A stretch of DNA of 64,000 nt from positions 32,846,508 to 32,910,507 of the forward strand of contig NC_088776.1 in assembly GCF_954871325.1 (NCBI RefSeq), read 5' to 3'. Below the pieces are notes generated by a model. It was not told where the DNA came from, did no database searches, and worked only from the letters and a program-made list of their open reading frames with translations. Each line of letters starts with the position of its first letter. The first letter of the stretch is position 1. This DNA comes from Gordionus sp. m RMFG-2023. Taxonomy: Eukaryota > Nematomorpha > Gordioida > Chordodea > Parachordodidae. Shown here piece by piece: positions 20,936 to 30,684 of this stretch. Position numbers and translations under genes: made by a program.

Positions 20936-22435
20936 AAAAGATCTAAAATATTGTAAAATATAAGACGAGTAATTTTAAAGAGGTATATTTAGCTTGATTC
21001 CACATACCTATATTACCTTTTAATTAATTAAAAACATCTATTGTAAATAAATAGAGTTATTATGTAAAATATTAGAATAAAATGAAATATAGTATATTTT
21101 TCATTGAAATTATAAAATGTTAAATTAAATTTACATTTTTTAAAAGCGTAATATATTCGCTGTGAAAAAGATACATTACTTATTTTATTAATAATTTAGA
21201 TAACCTTATGGATGTTAATGCAAATTGTGTTATAATATCACCAATTGTAAATTTTTCAAAAACATCAATTTAGCTGGATATTAACAGTAAATTTTCTAAA
21301 AATGGGTCCGAAATTTCATTCCGCATTCGAGTTTTGTTTATTTTTACTTTACTCATGGCGCTTTTGGCTGAATAGGAAGTTGTAGGAAGGGTTAATAAAT
21401 ATTTACATAATAAATTTAAATTAGAATAAGAATTCAATTGATTTAAAAGTCGATATGATAATATAAAAGAATATTTTATCAATTTTTTTATTTTGGTCAT
21501 GATTTCGCTCTTGATTTTTTATTCGGTAGTTTGATCGTTTGCAATACCTTTAATTCGTCATTCTTTTTAACTTTCAATCTTCGCAAAAATGATTGATTGA
21601 GACTCCAAATATAAAGAGCGAAAATCATTATATTCATCAACAATGTTTTGGACATCTAATTGATAAGTATGACAAATTTCGCATATTTGCCATCCTTCTA
21701 TTTTTTCATTATCCATAATTCCAGCGGGAGTAAAAATGGATATTTGTGATAAAAAATTTAAAACAATCATAATTAAATCGATCATTTAGGGGGTTAATTA
21801 TTGCATTTAGCACAGGGAAAAATATTTCCGTTTTATATCTATAACAATAAATAATAAATTAAAAATTTTAATTTATTCAACTTGTTTTTTTTGTTCAACA
21901 TAATTATTGAATTCTGTTTGATCCAATTTGAATTTTGATTTCATATTATACAAATCAGTTATTACATTATTCTTCTTCAAAAAACTAGTAGATAGGAATG
22001 TAATTTTAAAAAAATATTGTATCCATTAGCTATATTTAAAAATTATTTATAGAAATAGTAACTAATATTAACCTTTTAGTCTTTGTAATTTATTTTTTGT
22101 ATGTTGTATTAATTTGGCTACCATAGCCAAATCATTACCAACTACCTGCATTTCAATACAAGCCTCATGTGTACATTTCAATATTTCTTTCAAAATAAAT
22201 AGATTTAATATGAAATTTTCATCCTTAATTCTGAATAATAATCGATCGGCAATGGAAGAGGTGCTTGGGTCATTAGAATCTTTTAATTCAACTAATGATG
22301 CTAAAATATGTTTATAAACATCTAAAAAGATTTCTACAGATTTGTATGATAATGATCAATTTCTGAAAATATATAAGTTTCATTAAAAATATTTTATTTA
22401 ATTCTTTTAAGAGATTTCTTGGACTTTCTCATTTG

Positions 22436-22440
22436 ATATT
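22436..22440. repeat. 5-bp target-site duplication ATATT (left)
   Basis: ATATT precedes the left LTR and follows the right LTR (27074-27078). Copy A (near 8700) shows the single uninterrupted site GATATTTAAC on the complementary strand. Confidence 0.88.
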
Positions 22441-22693
22441 TTTTGCGATATTAGAACCATTATTTTCATTTATTTATTTCTATACTTCTATACAATATTC
22501 ATATCATACAACAACATAATTAGAAATGGCGATTATATTTATACGATAATGGATAAGTGTGTACATAATACATTAGGAAGTTAAACAACACCTATTATAT
22601 TAATCGTAAATATATATGTATATAATCATATCCAATTGGCAAATATAATATACAATATAATAAAATATTAGACTAGATTACTTCTTTACTACA
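22441..22693 (-). repeat. 3' LTR of the Ty3/gypsy element
   Basis: 253 bp, identical at every base I compared to 26821-27073. Read on the coding (minus) strand it starts TGTAGTAAAGAAG and ends CGCAAAA. Identical LTRs mean a recent insertion. Confidence 0.95.
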
Positions 22694-22703
22694 TTTCCCC
22701 CTA
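22694..22703 (-). promoter_or_regulatory. Polypurine tract
   Basis: On the minus strand AGGGGGAAA directly precedes the TGTAG start of the 3' LTR. This is the expected primer site for plus-strand DNA synthesis. Confidence 0.85.
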
Positions 22704-22720
22704 CGTTAATTGAGAGATGT

Positions 22721-25006
22721 CTAAATCTCTTCAATCATTCGTTTCGGGGGCTTATGTATCCGATCTCGCCTTGGGGCCTCACACTCTCTCTGATCGCTGT
22801 CAGCGATCACGTGCTCCGTCGTATCTGCTATCAAACGGTCTCTTAATTGGTCAGCATGTTTCCGTATTACACGATCTGGGGTCTTGACTACATATGAATA
22901 TAATCCATTTCTATCCTGAATCACTCCTTCTCTCCAACCCTTAGTGGTTTCATTCCTTACCCATACATGCTGGCCAACATCAAATTCCCTAAAATTGGAA
23001 TGTGTATCACGTTCTTGATTTTGTTTATCCTTGGCTTTATCAATCTCCTTTCCCACCTCTGGTCTAGCCCAGTCGAGATTAGTTCTTATTTGACGACCGA
23101 ACATAATCTTCGCTGGTGACCTACCCGTCGAACTATGTTCTCCCAGCCTATACGCTGCTACCGTTTGAGTCATCGCCTCTTGTGGGTCATTAATTGATTC
23201 TCGACTGGCATAATACCTCCCTTTTAAAGTTCGAATGGTTCGTTCCGCCTGCCCATTTGTCTTCGGGTGGTACGGCGTTGAGCGAATGTGGCAAATGTTG
23301 TTTTCTTCACAAAATCGCTTAAATTCTATTGAAATAAATTGAGGTCCATTATCCGTTACAATGCTTTTAGGTACCCCAAAGGTAGCAAACCACTTCTTTA
23401 ATCTCGTTATCATCTCCTTCGCCAATGTGTTTTTCATCAGGTCTACCTCAACCCATTTTGAGTATGAATCTACTCCCACTAGCCAATATAAAGAGTCAAC
23501 CGGTCCCGCAAAATCTAGATGTATACGCTCCCATGGCTCTTTAGTACAATTCCATGAGTATAGTGGTAATTCCATTACGTTTGGTCGATTTTTCTGACAT
23601 CCAACACACAGCTTTATATACTGTTCTATGTCCTCTTCGCACTTCGGCCACCAACAATACAACCGGAAAATAGATTTCATCGCGTTTATTCCCGGATGTC
23701 CCCGATGTAGTGTTTCTAACACTGAATTCCTAAGTTTCGTAGGGATTATCAATCTACCATTTCGTTCAACTATTCCCCTGTCTACTGTTAATTCCTCTCG
23801 TTGGGTGTAAAAAATTACTAACTCCGGTTCTTCTTTCCGATTAAAACCTCTCCACCCTTGCTCAATATGTTGTGCCACACGCTTTAATATTGAATCTTTA
23901 GTTGAATACTTGCGCAGGTTTCCCTCTGAGACCTGCATATCCTCTAAGTTTACGTTCCGAATTGCCAATGCATGCTTGGTATCCCGATTAGGTATGATAT
24001 CGTGGAGCGGTAGCCTAGATAAGGCGTCTGCTATAACATTCTCCCGACCAGATCTATATTCCACGCTAAAGTCGTAAGCGGCCATCTTCCAGGCCCAACG
24101 TGTCAGACGATTATTCGATATCTTTGGCAGATCCCTCTTTTCCCCGAACAACCGTTCCAAGGGTTTATGGTCTGTCCGAAGTTTAAATTTTCGACCGTAG
24201 ATAAAGTTGTGGAATTTTTCTATTCCAAATAACAATGCCCTCGCTTCTTTATCGATAGGCGCATAATGTTTCTCCGACTGTAACAACGTCCGAGACGCGA
24301 ATGCTATGGGTTTTTCCTCGTTTTGTGAAACCTTATGAAGTAAAACAGCCCCAAGTCCTGTATCTGACGCGTCACACTCCATAATCAACGGTAATTTAGC
24401 ATTATACGGCGTTAAGGTTTCTTCCGCTGATAACAATGTCTTAACCTTATCGAAAGCCTCCTGCTCTACATTAGTCCAACACCATGGTACTTTTACACTA
24501 GTCAATCGATGTAACACAGCTGCTTCACTATGAAGATTGGGAATGAACCGTTCATGATATGTGACAAGCCCAAGAAATGAACGTAACTGATGAACATTCT
24601 TGGGGTTAGGTGCGGCCTGGATTGCTTTAACTTTCTCTTCGCTTGGATGTACCCCATTTTGGTCGATAACTATACCTAAAAATGAAACAGATTTCCGTAG
24701 AAATTGGACCTTTTCAAATTTAGCTTTGAGGCCGGCTTCCTGCAGCCTTTCGAGTACTATTTTTAAATTAGCCAGGTGTTCGGCGTCATTTTCGCCGGAG
24801 ATAATTACATCGTCCAAATACACTCCAGTCATCGGGCAATCTTTCAAAACATTGTCCATGTAACGCTGGAAAATAGTTGGTGCGCACGAAAGCCCAAACG
24901 GCATCCTTCGGTATCGAAAATATCCTTTATGTGTTGAGATGACCAAATATTCTTGGGACTCTGGCTCAACGGCCATTTGTAGATACGCGTCCTTTAAATC
25001 TATCAC
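22721..25006 (-). CDS. pol: Ty3/gypsy pol: reverse transcriptase (most), RNase H, integrase
   Basis: A 761-codon frame. Residues 1-110 are the RT palm with the catalytic YLDD box at 63-66. RNase H follows, with the MECDAS motif (Asp 212) and a RTDHKPL block at 277. Integrase: HHCC zinc finger (His 434, His 437, Cys 467, Cys 470), then the DDE core with Asp 498 (HLDFAGP), Asp 552 (VTDNGPQF) and Glu 588 (NGQAER). A C-terminal domain with a GQHVWVR motif closes it. All catalytic residues I can check are present. The frame opens inside RT, because the preceding gag-pro-RT frame (25003-26754) is out of register by one base. The start codon of the frame is therefore not a real start: expression would have needed one continuous frame or a frameshift. 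Confidence 0.93.
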   Translation of the reverse strand: MIDLKDAYLQMAVEPESQEYLVISTHKGYFRYRRMPFGLSCAPTIFQRYMDNVLKDCPMTGVYLDDVIISGENDAEHLANLKIVLERLQEAGLKAKFEKVQFLRKSVSFLGIVIDQNGVHPSEEKVKAIQAAPNPKNVHQLRSFLGLVTYHERFIPNLHSEAAVLHRLTSVKVPWCWTNVEQEAFDKVKTLLSAEETLTPYNAKLPLIMECDASDTGLGAVLLHKVSQNEEKPIAFASRTLLQSEKHYAPIDKEARALLFGIEKFHNFIYGRKFKLRTDHKPLERLFGEKRDLPKISNNRLTRWAWKMAAYDFSVEYRSGRENVIADALSRLPLHDIIPNRDTKHALAIRNVNLEDMQVSEGNLRKYSTKDSILKRVAQHIEQGWRGFNRKEEPELVIFYTQREELTVDRGIVERNGRLIIPTKLRNSVLETLHRGHPGINAMKSIFRLYCWWPKCEEDIEQYIKLCVGCQKNRPNVMELPLYSWNCTKEPWERIHLDFAGPVDSLYWLVGVDSYSKWVEVDLMKNTLAKEMITRLKKWFATFGVPKSIVTDNGPQFISIEFKRFCEENNICHIRSTPYHPKTNGQAERTIRTLKGRYYASRESINDPQEAMTQTVAAYRLGEHSSTGRSPAKIMFGRQIRTNLDWARPEVGKEIDKAKDKQNQERDTHSNFREFDVGQHVWVRNETTKGWREGVIQDRNGLYSYVVKTPDRVIRKHADQLRDRLIADTTEHVIADSDQRECEAPRRDRIHKPPKRMIEEI

Positions 25007-26754
25007 CGTAAAACGGTTCCCCCCTGAATCTTAACCAATAAGTCATCCAGTGTAGGAATAACGTGATGATCATATAATAGATGGGGATTTAGACTCACCT
25101 TGAAATCTGCGCAAATACGAATCTCGCCATTGTTTTTTCTGACATTTACTGTTGGGGTTGCCCATGGCACCCTAGTTATAGAGGAATCGATGGGCTCCAA
25201 AATCTCAGCAGCCACAAGGCGATCCAGTTCTAGTTCAACCGCTCTGCGTAACGGAAATGGCACTCGACGAGCTGGAAACGATTTTGGAACAGCCGTATCT
25301 TTTAATTGAAGTCGCACCGCGTAATTACGTATCAACCCCGGTTTGTCGTCAAAAACAGCTTTAAACTGTTTAGCTAACAAATGCCCCATTGAGTCTTCCG
25401 TTAGTGACATCCTCGATCCGTGTGAACATCGATTGTATTCGAACGGCCCATCGAGGCTTTGGCCCGCGGGGGCACCGAATGTATTCGAGCGGCCCATCGG
25501 GGCATCGTTGGTTTGGTGGCAACTTGATGTTATTGTTTCTCTATTCGTTTTGAGAACCTGTTGTATGCTTACCTGTCTCGGTAACTCAAACCCAAATGCT
25601 AAAATCCATGGCAACCCAAACAGAGGTAAATCATTTGACTTTATTATAATAACTGATAAATTGCGAATTTCCTTCCCCACTTGCACACGAACCATGGCTT
25701 CACCCATAAGATCCAAAGGCTTATCTCCATAGGCTGCTAATGGGTTTGTGGAAGATGTTAATGGTTTGCCAATTTTCTCCCAAATATTCAATCCTATAAT
25801 CGAGGCTTGTGCTCCTGTATCATAATCAAAAGTGACACTAAGTCCATTTATTTTGGCTGTGATCTTAGCCCTTTTATTTAATCCCCTTGTCCAGAGATTA
25901 TTAATCGAATCACTTGAGTGAAAATGTGGTTTCACTGAGTTTAAATTGCGATATACAGGCTTACTAAGGCAACATGCTGCGAAATGTCCGGTTCTCTGGC
26001 ACTTAAAACATGTTTTGTCTTTAGCTGGGCATAAATATCTTTCATGCCAGCCGGCACAATTCTTACATTTATTATCGTAAAACTTATTATTAGGCTTCCT
26101 ATAATTATTATCTCTCTTAACAAACTCTTGTGAATTAGGCATTTTATGTTTGTTATCTTGCGGTCTGACACTATTTACCAAGTCTTTCTTGATGGTCATT
26201 TCGTTTTGAGCATTTTCTGTTGCCGTGGCCATATCTAGCACGAATTGGAACGTCAGGGGCTTTTTGTTCGCATCCAATGCTAGAGGATATTTAGTCCTAA
26301 GTTCAATTTCAAGACCTGGTAGATCTATACCCGCGACTAATTGATCTCTTAACCGGCCGTCAACTTCTGACGGCGTAAAACAACACGCTTTCGCAGTTAT
26401 TTTGATTCTATTAGCAAATTCTCCAATTGGTTCATTCTCACTTCTAATTAACCTTATGAAGTCTAATCTACTACCGAAAATGGTTTTATTCTTCTCAAAA
26501 ATATGTAGCGAGACACTCCTTATCTTATTAAATTTAGTCGTTAGAATGGTTTCAGGAAATAAATATTGTTCGAGAATGTCAATGCCTTCAGCGCCAAAAC
26601 TCACCATGAACAGGTCCTTATTTTCTTGATCGGTCGGTGTCCAGTTCTTAAGTCTTAACGTTGCGTCCCAAAATTGGAACCAACGTTGTATTGAAGAATT
26701 AATTTGATATTTTTCTAATTTATCCATTATACTAGTATTTTTGGCCTGAGGCAT
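25003..26754 (-). CDS. gag-pro: Ty3/gypsy gag, protease and N-terminal reverse transcriptase
   Basis: A 583-codon frame starting MPQAKNTSIMDKLEK. The first ~220 residues are a capsid-like helical region (QRWFQFWDATLRLKNW, with the usual 'RLxLIRLRSEN.PIGEFANRI'-like segment). Two CCHC-type zinc knuckles lie near residues 228-260 (CKNCAGWHERYLC and CFKCQRTGHFAAC). The aspartic protease active site is near 306 (FDYDTGAQASIIG; Thr-Gly after Asp). From about residue 470 the frame has the RT N-terminus (PRQVS..., LKDTAVPKSFPARRVP, GEIRICADFK). It ends just after KIQGG, where a run of six G puts the continuation in another frame. I read this as a one-base deletion in a homopolymer, not a programmed signal, because it falls inside the RT domain. 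Confidence 0.92.
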   Translation of the reverse strand: MPQAKNTSIMDKLEKYQINSSIQRWFQFWDATLRLKNWTPTDQENKDLFMVSFGAEGIDILEQYLFPETILTTKFNKIRSVSLHIFEKNKTIFGSRLDFIRLIRSENEPIGEFANRIKITAKACCFTPSEVDGRLRDQLVAGIDLPGLEIELRTKYPLALDANKKPLTFQFVLDMATATENAQNEMTIKKDLVNSVRPQDNKHKMPNSQEFVKRDNNYRKPNNKFYDNKCKNCAGWHERYLCPAKDKTCFKCQRTGHFAACCLSKPVYRNLNSVKPHFHSSDSINNLWTRGLNKRAKITAKINGLSVTFDYDTGAQASIIGLNIWEKIGKPLTSSTNPLAAYGDKPLDLMGEAMVRVQVGKEIRNLSVIIIKSNDLPLFGLPWILAFGFELPRQVSIQQVLKTNRETITSSCHQTNDAPMGRSNTFGAPAGQSLDGPFEYNRCSHGSRMSLTEDSMGHLLAKQFKAVFDDKPGLIRNYAVRLQLKDTAVPKSFPARRVPFPLRRAVELELDRLVAAEILEPIDSSITRVPWATPTVNVRKNNGEIRICADFKVSLNPHLLYDHHVIPTLDDLLVKIQGGTVLR

Positions 26755-26805
26755 AATTTATAAAATTAATAACTATTTTCTTACTTGTTTTAATTAGAAT
26801 ATTAT

Positions 26806-26819
26806 CCTCCTCGTCGTCA
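26806..26819 (-). promoter_or_regulatory. Primer-binding site
   Basis: One base inside the 5' LTR the minus strand reads TGACGACGAGGAGG, close to the TGGCGACGAGG type found in many Ty3/gypsy elements. It would pair with the 3' end of a host tRNA ending ...CGTCGCCA, with one mismatch. The tRNA identity is not determined. Confidence 0.6.
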
Positions 26820-26820
26820 A

Positions 26821-27073
26821 TTTTGCGATATTAGAACCATTATTTTCATTTATTTATTTCTATACTTCTATACAATATTCATATCATACAACAACATAAT
26901 TAGAAATGGCGATTATATTTATACGATAATGGATAAGTGTGTACATAATACATTAGGAAGTTAAACAACACCTATTATATTAATCGTAAATATATATGTA
27001 TATAATCATATCCAATTGGCAAATATAATATACAATATAATAAAATATTAGACTAGATTACTTCTTTACTACA
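26821..27073 (-). repeat. 5' LTR of the Ty3/gypsy element
   Basis: Identical to 22441-22693. It should carry the promoter and polyadenylation signals of the element. It is AT-rich, and I do not assign a TATA box with confidence. Confidence 0.95.
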
Positions 27074-27078
27074 ATATT
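27074..27078. repeat. 5-bp target-site duplication ATATT (right)
   Basis: Pairs with 22436-22440. The sequence continues TTAACAAACACACC, which in copy A joins directly to GATATT. Confidence 0.88.
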
Positions 27079-27582
27079 TAACAAACACACCTTGACGTTT
27101 AACTCAATTCATAAAATTATATAACTCATTTAATATTCCCATTGTATTTTTCATTTCATTTTTGCATCCACAAACATGAGCAACTACTAAATTTAGCCTA
27201 TGTGCAAGGCACCAAATATTGATGGCTTTTGGAGCCTCTTTCAATATTAAAGCCTGCATTCCTTTGTATACTCCTCTCAAATTCCCTGCACCATCCATAC
27301 TTAGTAAAACCTAATAAAGAGGAAGACCAAGATCATTAAACTTAGAAAAAACTTGTTTCTTTATATTTCCCCCTCTGGTTTCTGATGTTGTAAAAACATG
27401 TATGATCCTTTCTACAGGATGTGGAAGCAGATCATTTTCTATATACCATACAAGCAAAGCTATGCATTCTTTTTTAGACACATCATATGTTCCATCTAAT
27501 ATGATGCTATAGGCACGATTCTTTTTAATTTTTTGAATAATGCTTTTTGTTATTTTTATTTTAATAATTTCAGTTATTTTTT

Positions 27583-28113
27583 TCACGTGGCCATATGACA
27601 GCAATTTATATAAGGGCTCAAAATTTTATCTGATATTTTTCTCCGCAATTTTTCGTTGTTATCCATGTATGCACGTAAAGTTGGAACCGTTTTTGCCATT
27701 AATTTTATGAGGCACATAAAATTACCTTCATTCGAAGAACCCCAAAAGGCTATATTAAATTTTTTAAGGTACGTAATGGCATCAATAATATTATGAACTA
27801 TATTACGATTTTCCATGATTATATCAAGCTTATTTGATAGCAAATGATCTTGAATGCGCTTATTTGCAAGCCAAGTCATGTTTTCATATTCACAATCTTT
27901 TTGAAGATAAGATGCTTCGTGTCTCTCTAAGTCACCCTTAATGTTTTTCCAAATATTTACTCCAAGTTGAGTCCAAAAAGTATTGGACTTAGGGCCATCA
28001 AACATAATACAATATAGACAAAAGACTTTGTCTAAAGTAGTGCTATAAGATAGCCAATTTCTGGGGTTGAGGGAACCATCTATATTAACCTTTCTATAAT
28101 AGGTTATATTCAT
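27583..28113 (-). CDS. TTF-type zinc-finger segment of ZMYM1-like hAT transposase, copy B
   Basis: A 176-codon segment, by eye about 95 percent identical to 7647-8177 at the protein level. It has the same GSLNPRNWLSYS, CLYCIMF and LERHEASYLQKDC landmarks, and ends at the same INCCHMAT stop. The following catalytic block (27604-27311) is again in another frame with a 22-base overlap. Shared lesions and near identity argue for a segmental duplication of an already broken gene. Confidence 0.7.
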   Translation of the reverse strand: MNITYYRKVNIDGSLNPRNWLSYSTTLDKVFCLYCIMFDGPKSNTFWTQLGVNIWKNIKGDLERHEASYLQKDCEYENMTWLANKRIQDHLLSNKLDIIMENRNIVHNIIDAITYLKKFNIAFWGSSNEGNFMCLIKLMAKTVPTLRAYMDNNEKLRRKISDKILSPYINCCHMAT

Positions 28114-28218
28114 GCTCCTGTTTAAAAAGTAAAAAAAATAAATACTGGTATAGAAATAATGGATGGGTAATAATTAATGATAATTATATATTATTTAAAA
28201 CCTCTTGTGAGTAACAGG

Positions 28219-28441
28219 TAGTGTTGTTAAACGCCTCGTTTTGAGCCAATTTTTAAAAACGGCTAACTCAATACTTTATTCAGAAAAATATTCCCTAAGC
28301 CTGAAGATTTTGCTCATAGAAGGAACAAAGGTTTATACAAATATTATAGAAATCTTGATACTTCAACAACATTATTCTGGCTAAAATATGGAGTTAGCCG
28401 TTTTTAAAAATCGGCTCAAAACGAGCCGTTTAACAACACTA
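28219..28441. mobile_element. 223-bp MITE, TAGTGTTGTTAAAC family, best copy
   Basis: The ends TAGTGTTGTTAAACGCC and GGC..GTTTAACAACACTA are inverted repeats, bounded by the perfect 8-bp duplication GTAACAGG (28211-28218 and 28442-28449). Nested inside is a second inverted pair, AAAAACGGCTAACTCAATA with its complement, so the whole unit can fold into a long hairpin. The corresponding point of copy A (about 7560, 'cctgttactcac') is empty. Other copies lie at 255-459, 32575-32779 and 46543-46755, with a partial one near 39360-39460. Confidence 0.93.
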
Positions 28442-28589
28442 GTAACAGGATATTGAAATTTATTTGTACATGGCTGTCATGGGCCTAGAGCAATTATGAA
28501 ATTAATCAAAATATTTGTCATCTTAAATAATATGAAGTGAAATGGGTCACTTTGTTCCTTCTTTTTGTATAGCTGAATAAGACTTGGAC

Positions 28590-29060
28590 TTTGAATATCC
28601 TCATAATTTATTCCCTTCAAAAGTTATTATATAAATTTTATTTAATTAAATACCTCATGCAAAGTAAGCGCCTCACTGGGACCAGCGGATTGGATGAGGA
28701 GATAATACAATTTGTGAATCTTCAATAATGGAGATTTGCTATAAATAAAGAGTATAATTTGTTTACTTATCATATTTTTAATAAAATTTTAATCAAATGG
28801 TCATTTTATTCTTAACTACATTATAATTAAGTTTTAAATAAATGTTGGAAATATTTGAATAACTTCATAATCATAATTTATTTCCTTCAAAAGTTATCAT
28901 ATAATTCGTATTTAAATTTAATTCCTCATCATGCAAAAGCGCCTCCCTGGAACTGGGGAATGGATAAGGAGATAATACAATTTGTGAATCTTCAGTAACT
29001 GAGATTTCTATAAATAAAGAGGAGTTATAATTTGCTTCCTTATGAAAAACTATATTTTTA
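28590..29060 (-). repeat. Tandem duplication of about 260 bp within copy B
   Basis: The block with 'ccttcaaaagttat', 'gcgcctc' and 'ggagataatacaatttgtga' occurs twice (about 28600-28790 and 28870-29060). Copy A has one (around 7265-7400). The duplicated part includes a short exon-like segment reading ISVIEDSQIVLSPHPIRW on the minus strand. Confidence 0.75.
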
Positions 29061-30539
29061 ATAAAATTTTAGCCAAATGGTAATTTTTTTCTTAACTACG
29101 ATAATATTTTTAATGCCTGTTTTCTCAATCATGTATTCTTGTAGAATTAAAACATTTATTAAAAACTTATAAAGTTAACAGGTTACAATGGCAAGACGAT
29201 ACAAGTGATAGGTATAGCACAAGAGAATGTAGAATAAAAAGGGAATTCACAAATTTTGAACGCGCATAAACATTAATAAAATGTTTTTGTTAGGAAGATC
29301 ATGTTAAAACATTTTGAAAATATACTTGAAAGATTCATAGGCATAATAGATGCAGATTAATATAAAACTGCGATCACATGAAGAAATCATAAAAGATATT
29401 ATAATGACTGTAAAAACAATTGTAATCTTATAAATAAAAATTAGTTGTGAAATTCATGAAAGTATATTATCTAAAGAAATTCTAATAGCTAAATAAACAA
29501 TGATAATAATATAAACATACCACACATAATGTAAATAAAGGGGATGAAATTCACATATATAACATTTTGAAAATAGAATCCAATTCATATTTTAAGGATT
29601 AAATTTATATTTAAAAAAAGTAAAAGAACTTTGAAATCTTAATTCAATTAAAGATGAAAAGATTTAAATTTAAAAATTCTTAGAAATTAACATTACCTTA
29701 CTTTTATTATTTTACTACATTATATTAGCTAAGTTTTTTTAATACTTTGGTTTTAAATTATTATTATTAATTAACCTAATAAACATATTGTTAAATTGAA
29801 CTTTATAAAGTATATATAGAAAAAATAGTGTGATAAACAGTTAAAAAAAAATATATAATAATAAAATTTATAATTTATTTTCTCTATACCCTGCCTACTT
29901 TAATTTTATTTTAATATATTACTTTTCGGAAGTAAGATGTTATTGTTTTTTTTTGCAACTGGGTTTCAAGTCCATTTGTTACATTATATGGAATATCACA
30001 ATTTAAGGATACCCAATTATTATTATCTCTTTTGATGGCTACCTTTGTAAATTTCATATCAGCTGGCTTTACATGAGGATGTTTATGTTTATAATGTTCA
30101 TGTATCTTGTCACTTCTTATTTTAGAAGTTTTACCATTAATATAATCACATTTCACTTTAAATAAGGTTCTGTTACTTGGCATCTAGAATGAAATAATTA
30201 ATTATTTTTTACATATTATGTTTTTTATTATTCTTTGCTTGTTGGTATATGTTTTTTAAGCATGACTAAAAAAATTACCTCCAAAATTTATCCTGCTAAA
30301 AAAAAATCTATAAATTTTTTAAAAAACATAATTATATTAACCTCTAAGATAAGTACCAAATAGGAAATGTATAAATATTAACTTGATAAAATGGTAAATG
30401 AAAATGGTTCACAAAGAAAGTTTATATTATTTATTAATTGAAAAATATCTTTACTTTCATTGACATTTGTCAGAAAATCAACGATAACCATCATAATCAT
30501 ATCAATTTATTGTTTTAAAAAGATTATAATTCAAATCCC

Positions 30540-30670
30540 CAAAAATCAATACCTACCCCCAAAAAATTAATGCCTATCCCCAAAAAATCAATATCAACCC
30601 CAAAAAATCAATACCTACCTCCAAAAATGCCAAAATATTTTGGAGGCATTTGTCTCCTACCCTCCCCGGC
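30540..30670 (-). repeat. Subterminal repeat array of the right arm
   Basis: CCCCAAAAAATCAATACCTA-type units, mirror image of 5470-5595, ending CCTACCCTCCCCGGCC near the arm boundary. Confidence 0.6.
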
Positions 30671-30684
30671 CATGTAGAAGCTGT

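Larger units (their letters stand above)
22441..27073 (-). mobile_element. Ty3/gypsy LTR retrotransposon, nearly complete and young
   Basis: A 4.6-kb element on the minus strand. Order: 5' LTR (26821-27073), primer-binding site (26806-26819), gag with two zinc knuckles, protease, reverse transcriptase, RNase H, integrase, polypurine tract (22694-22703), 3' LTR (22441-22693). Identical LTRs and the ATATT duplication show it inserted recently, into the already duplicated hAT relic. The protein frame is single except for one break at about 25003-25022, in a run of six G. The lineage looks like the Mag-type clade, on the basis of the two-knuckle gag, the GACGAGGA-type primer-binding region and the short LTRs; that assignment is inference. 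Confidence 0.95.
21240..30183 (-). pseudogene. ZMYM1/TTF-type hAT transposase relic, copy B
   Basis: Counterpart of copy A, split by a retrotransposon. Blocks on the minus strand: 30183-29911 (90 codons, MPSNRTLFKVKCDYINGK, with a Cys/His-containing start); 28740-28460; 28113-27583 (TTF zinc finger); 27604-27311 and 27298-27079 (catalytic core: SIILDGTYDVSK, then MDGAGNLRGVYKGMQAL, CLAHRLNLVVAHVC); [Ty3/gypsy 27073-22441]; 22440-22070; 21785-21567; 21500-21240 (TLPTTSYSAKSAMSKVK dimerisation motif). The frame break at 27600 and the stop after LGP are at the same bases as in copy A. The catalytic block is better preserved than in copy A. Confidence 0.75.
19030..30684 (-). repeat. Right arm of the 25-kb inverted duplication
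   Basis: Reverse-complement counterpart of 5451-13900. It keeps the THAP exon (19400-19080) and the whole ZMYM1-type transposase (30183-21240), and ends outside at TAGAAGCTGT (30675-30684), matching ACAGCTTCTA at 5451. Features private to this arm are the Ty3/gypsy element (22441-27073), the MITE at 28219-28441, an internal tandem duplication (28590-29060) and about 1.1 kb at 19775-20920 absent from the left arm. Confidence 0.8.

Noticed and set aside
22114-22317. Plus-strand open frame in the right arm
   Set aside because: It is the complement of hAT transposase coding sequence on the minus strand; the same applies to 8826-9035 and 8248-8454 in copy A.
25003-25022. Programmed ribosomal frameshift between gag and pol
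   Set aside because: The break lies inside the reverse transcriptase domain, not between gag and protease, and in a simple G run; a deletion or sequence error is more likely.
25343-25732. Plus-strand frame of 129 codons
   Set aside because: Antisense shadow of the Ty3/gypsy gag-protease region.
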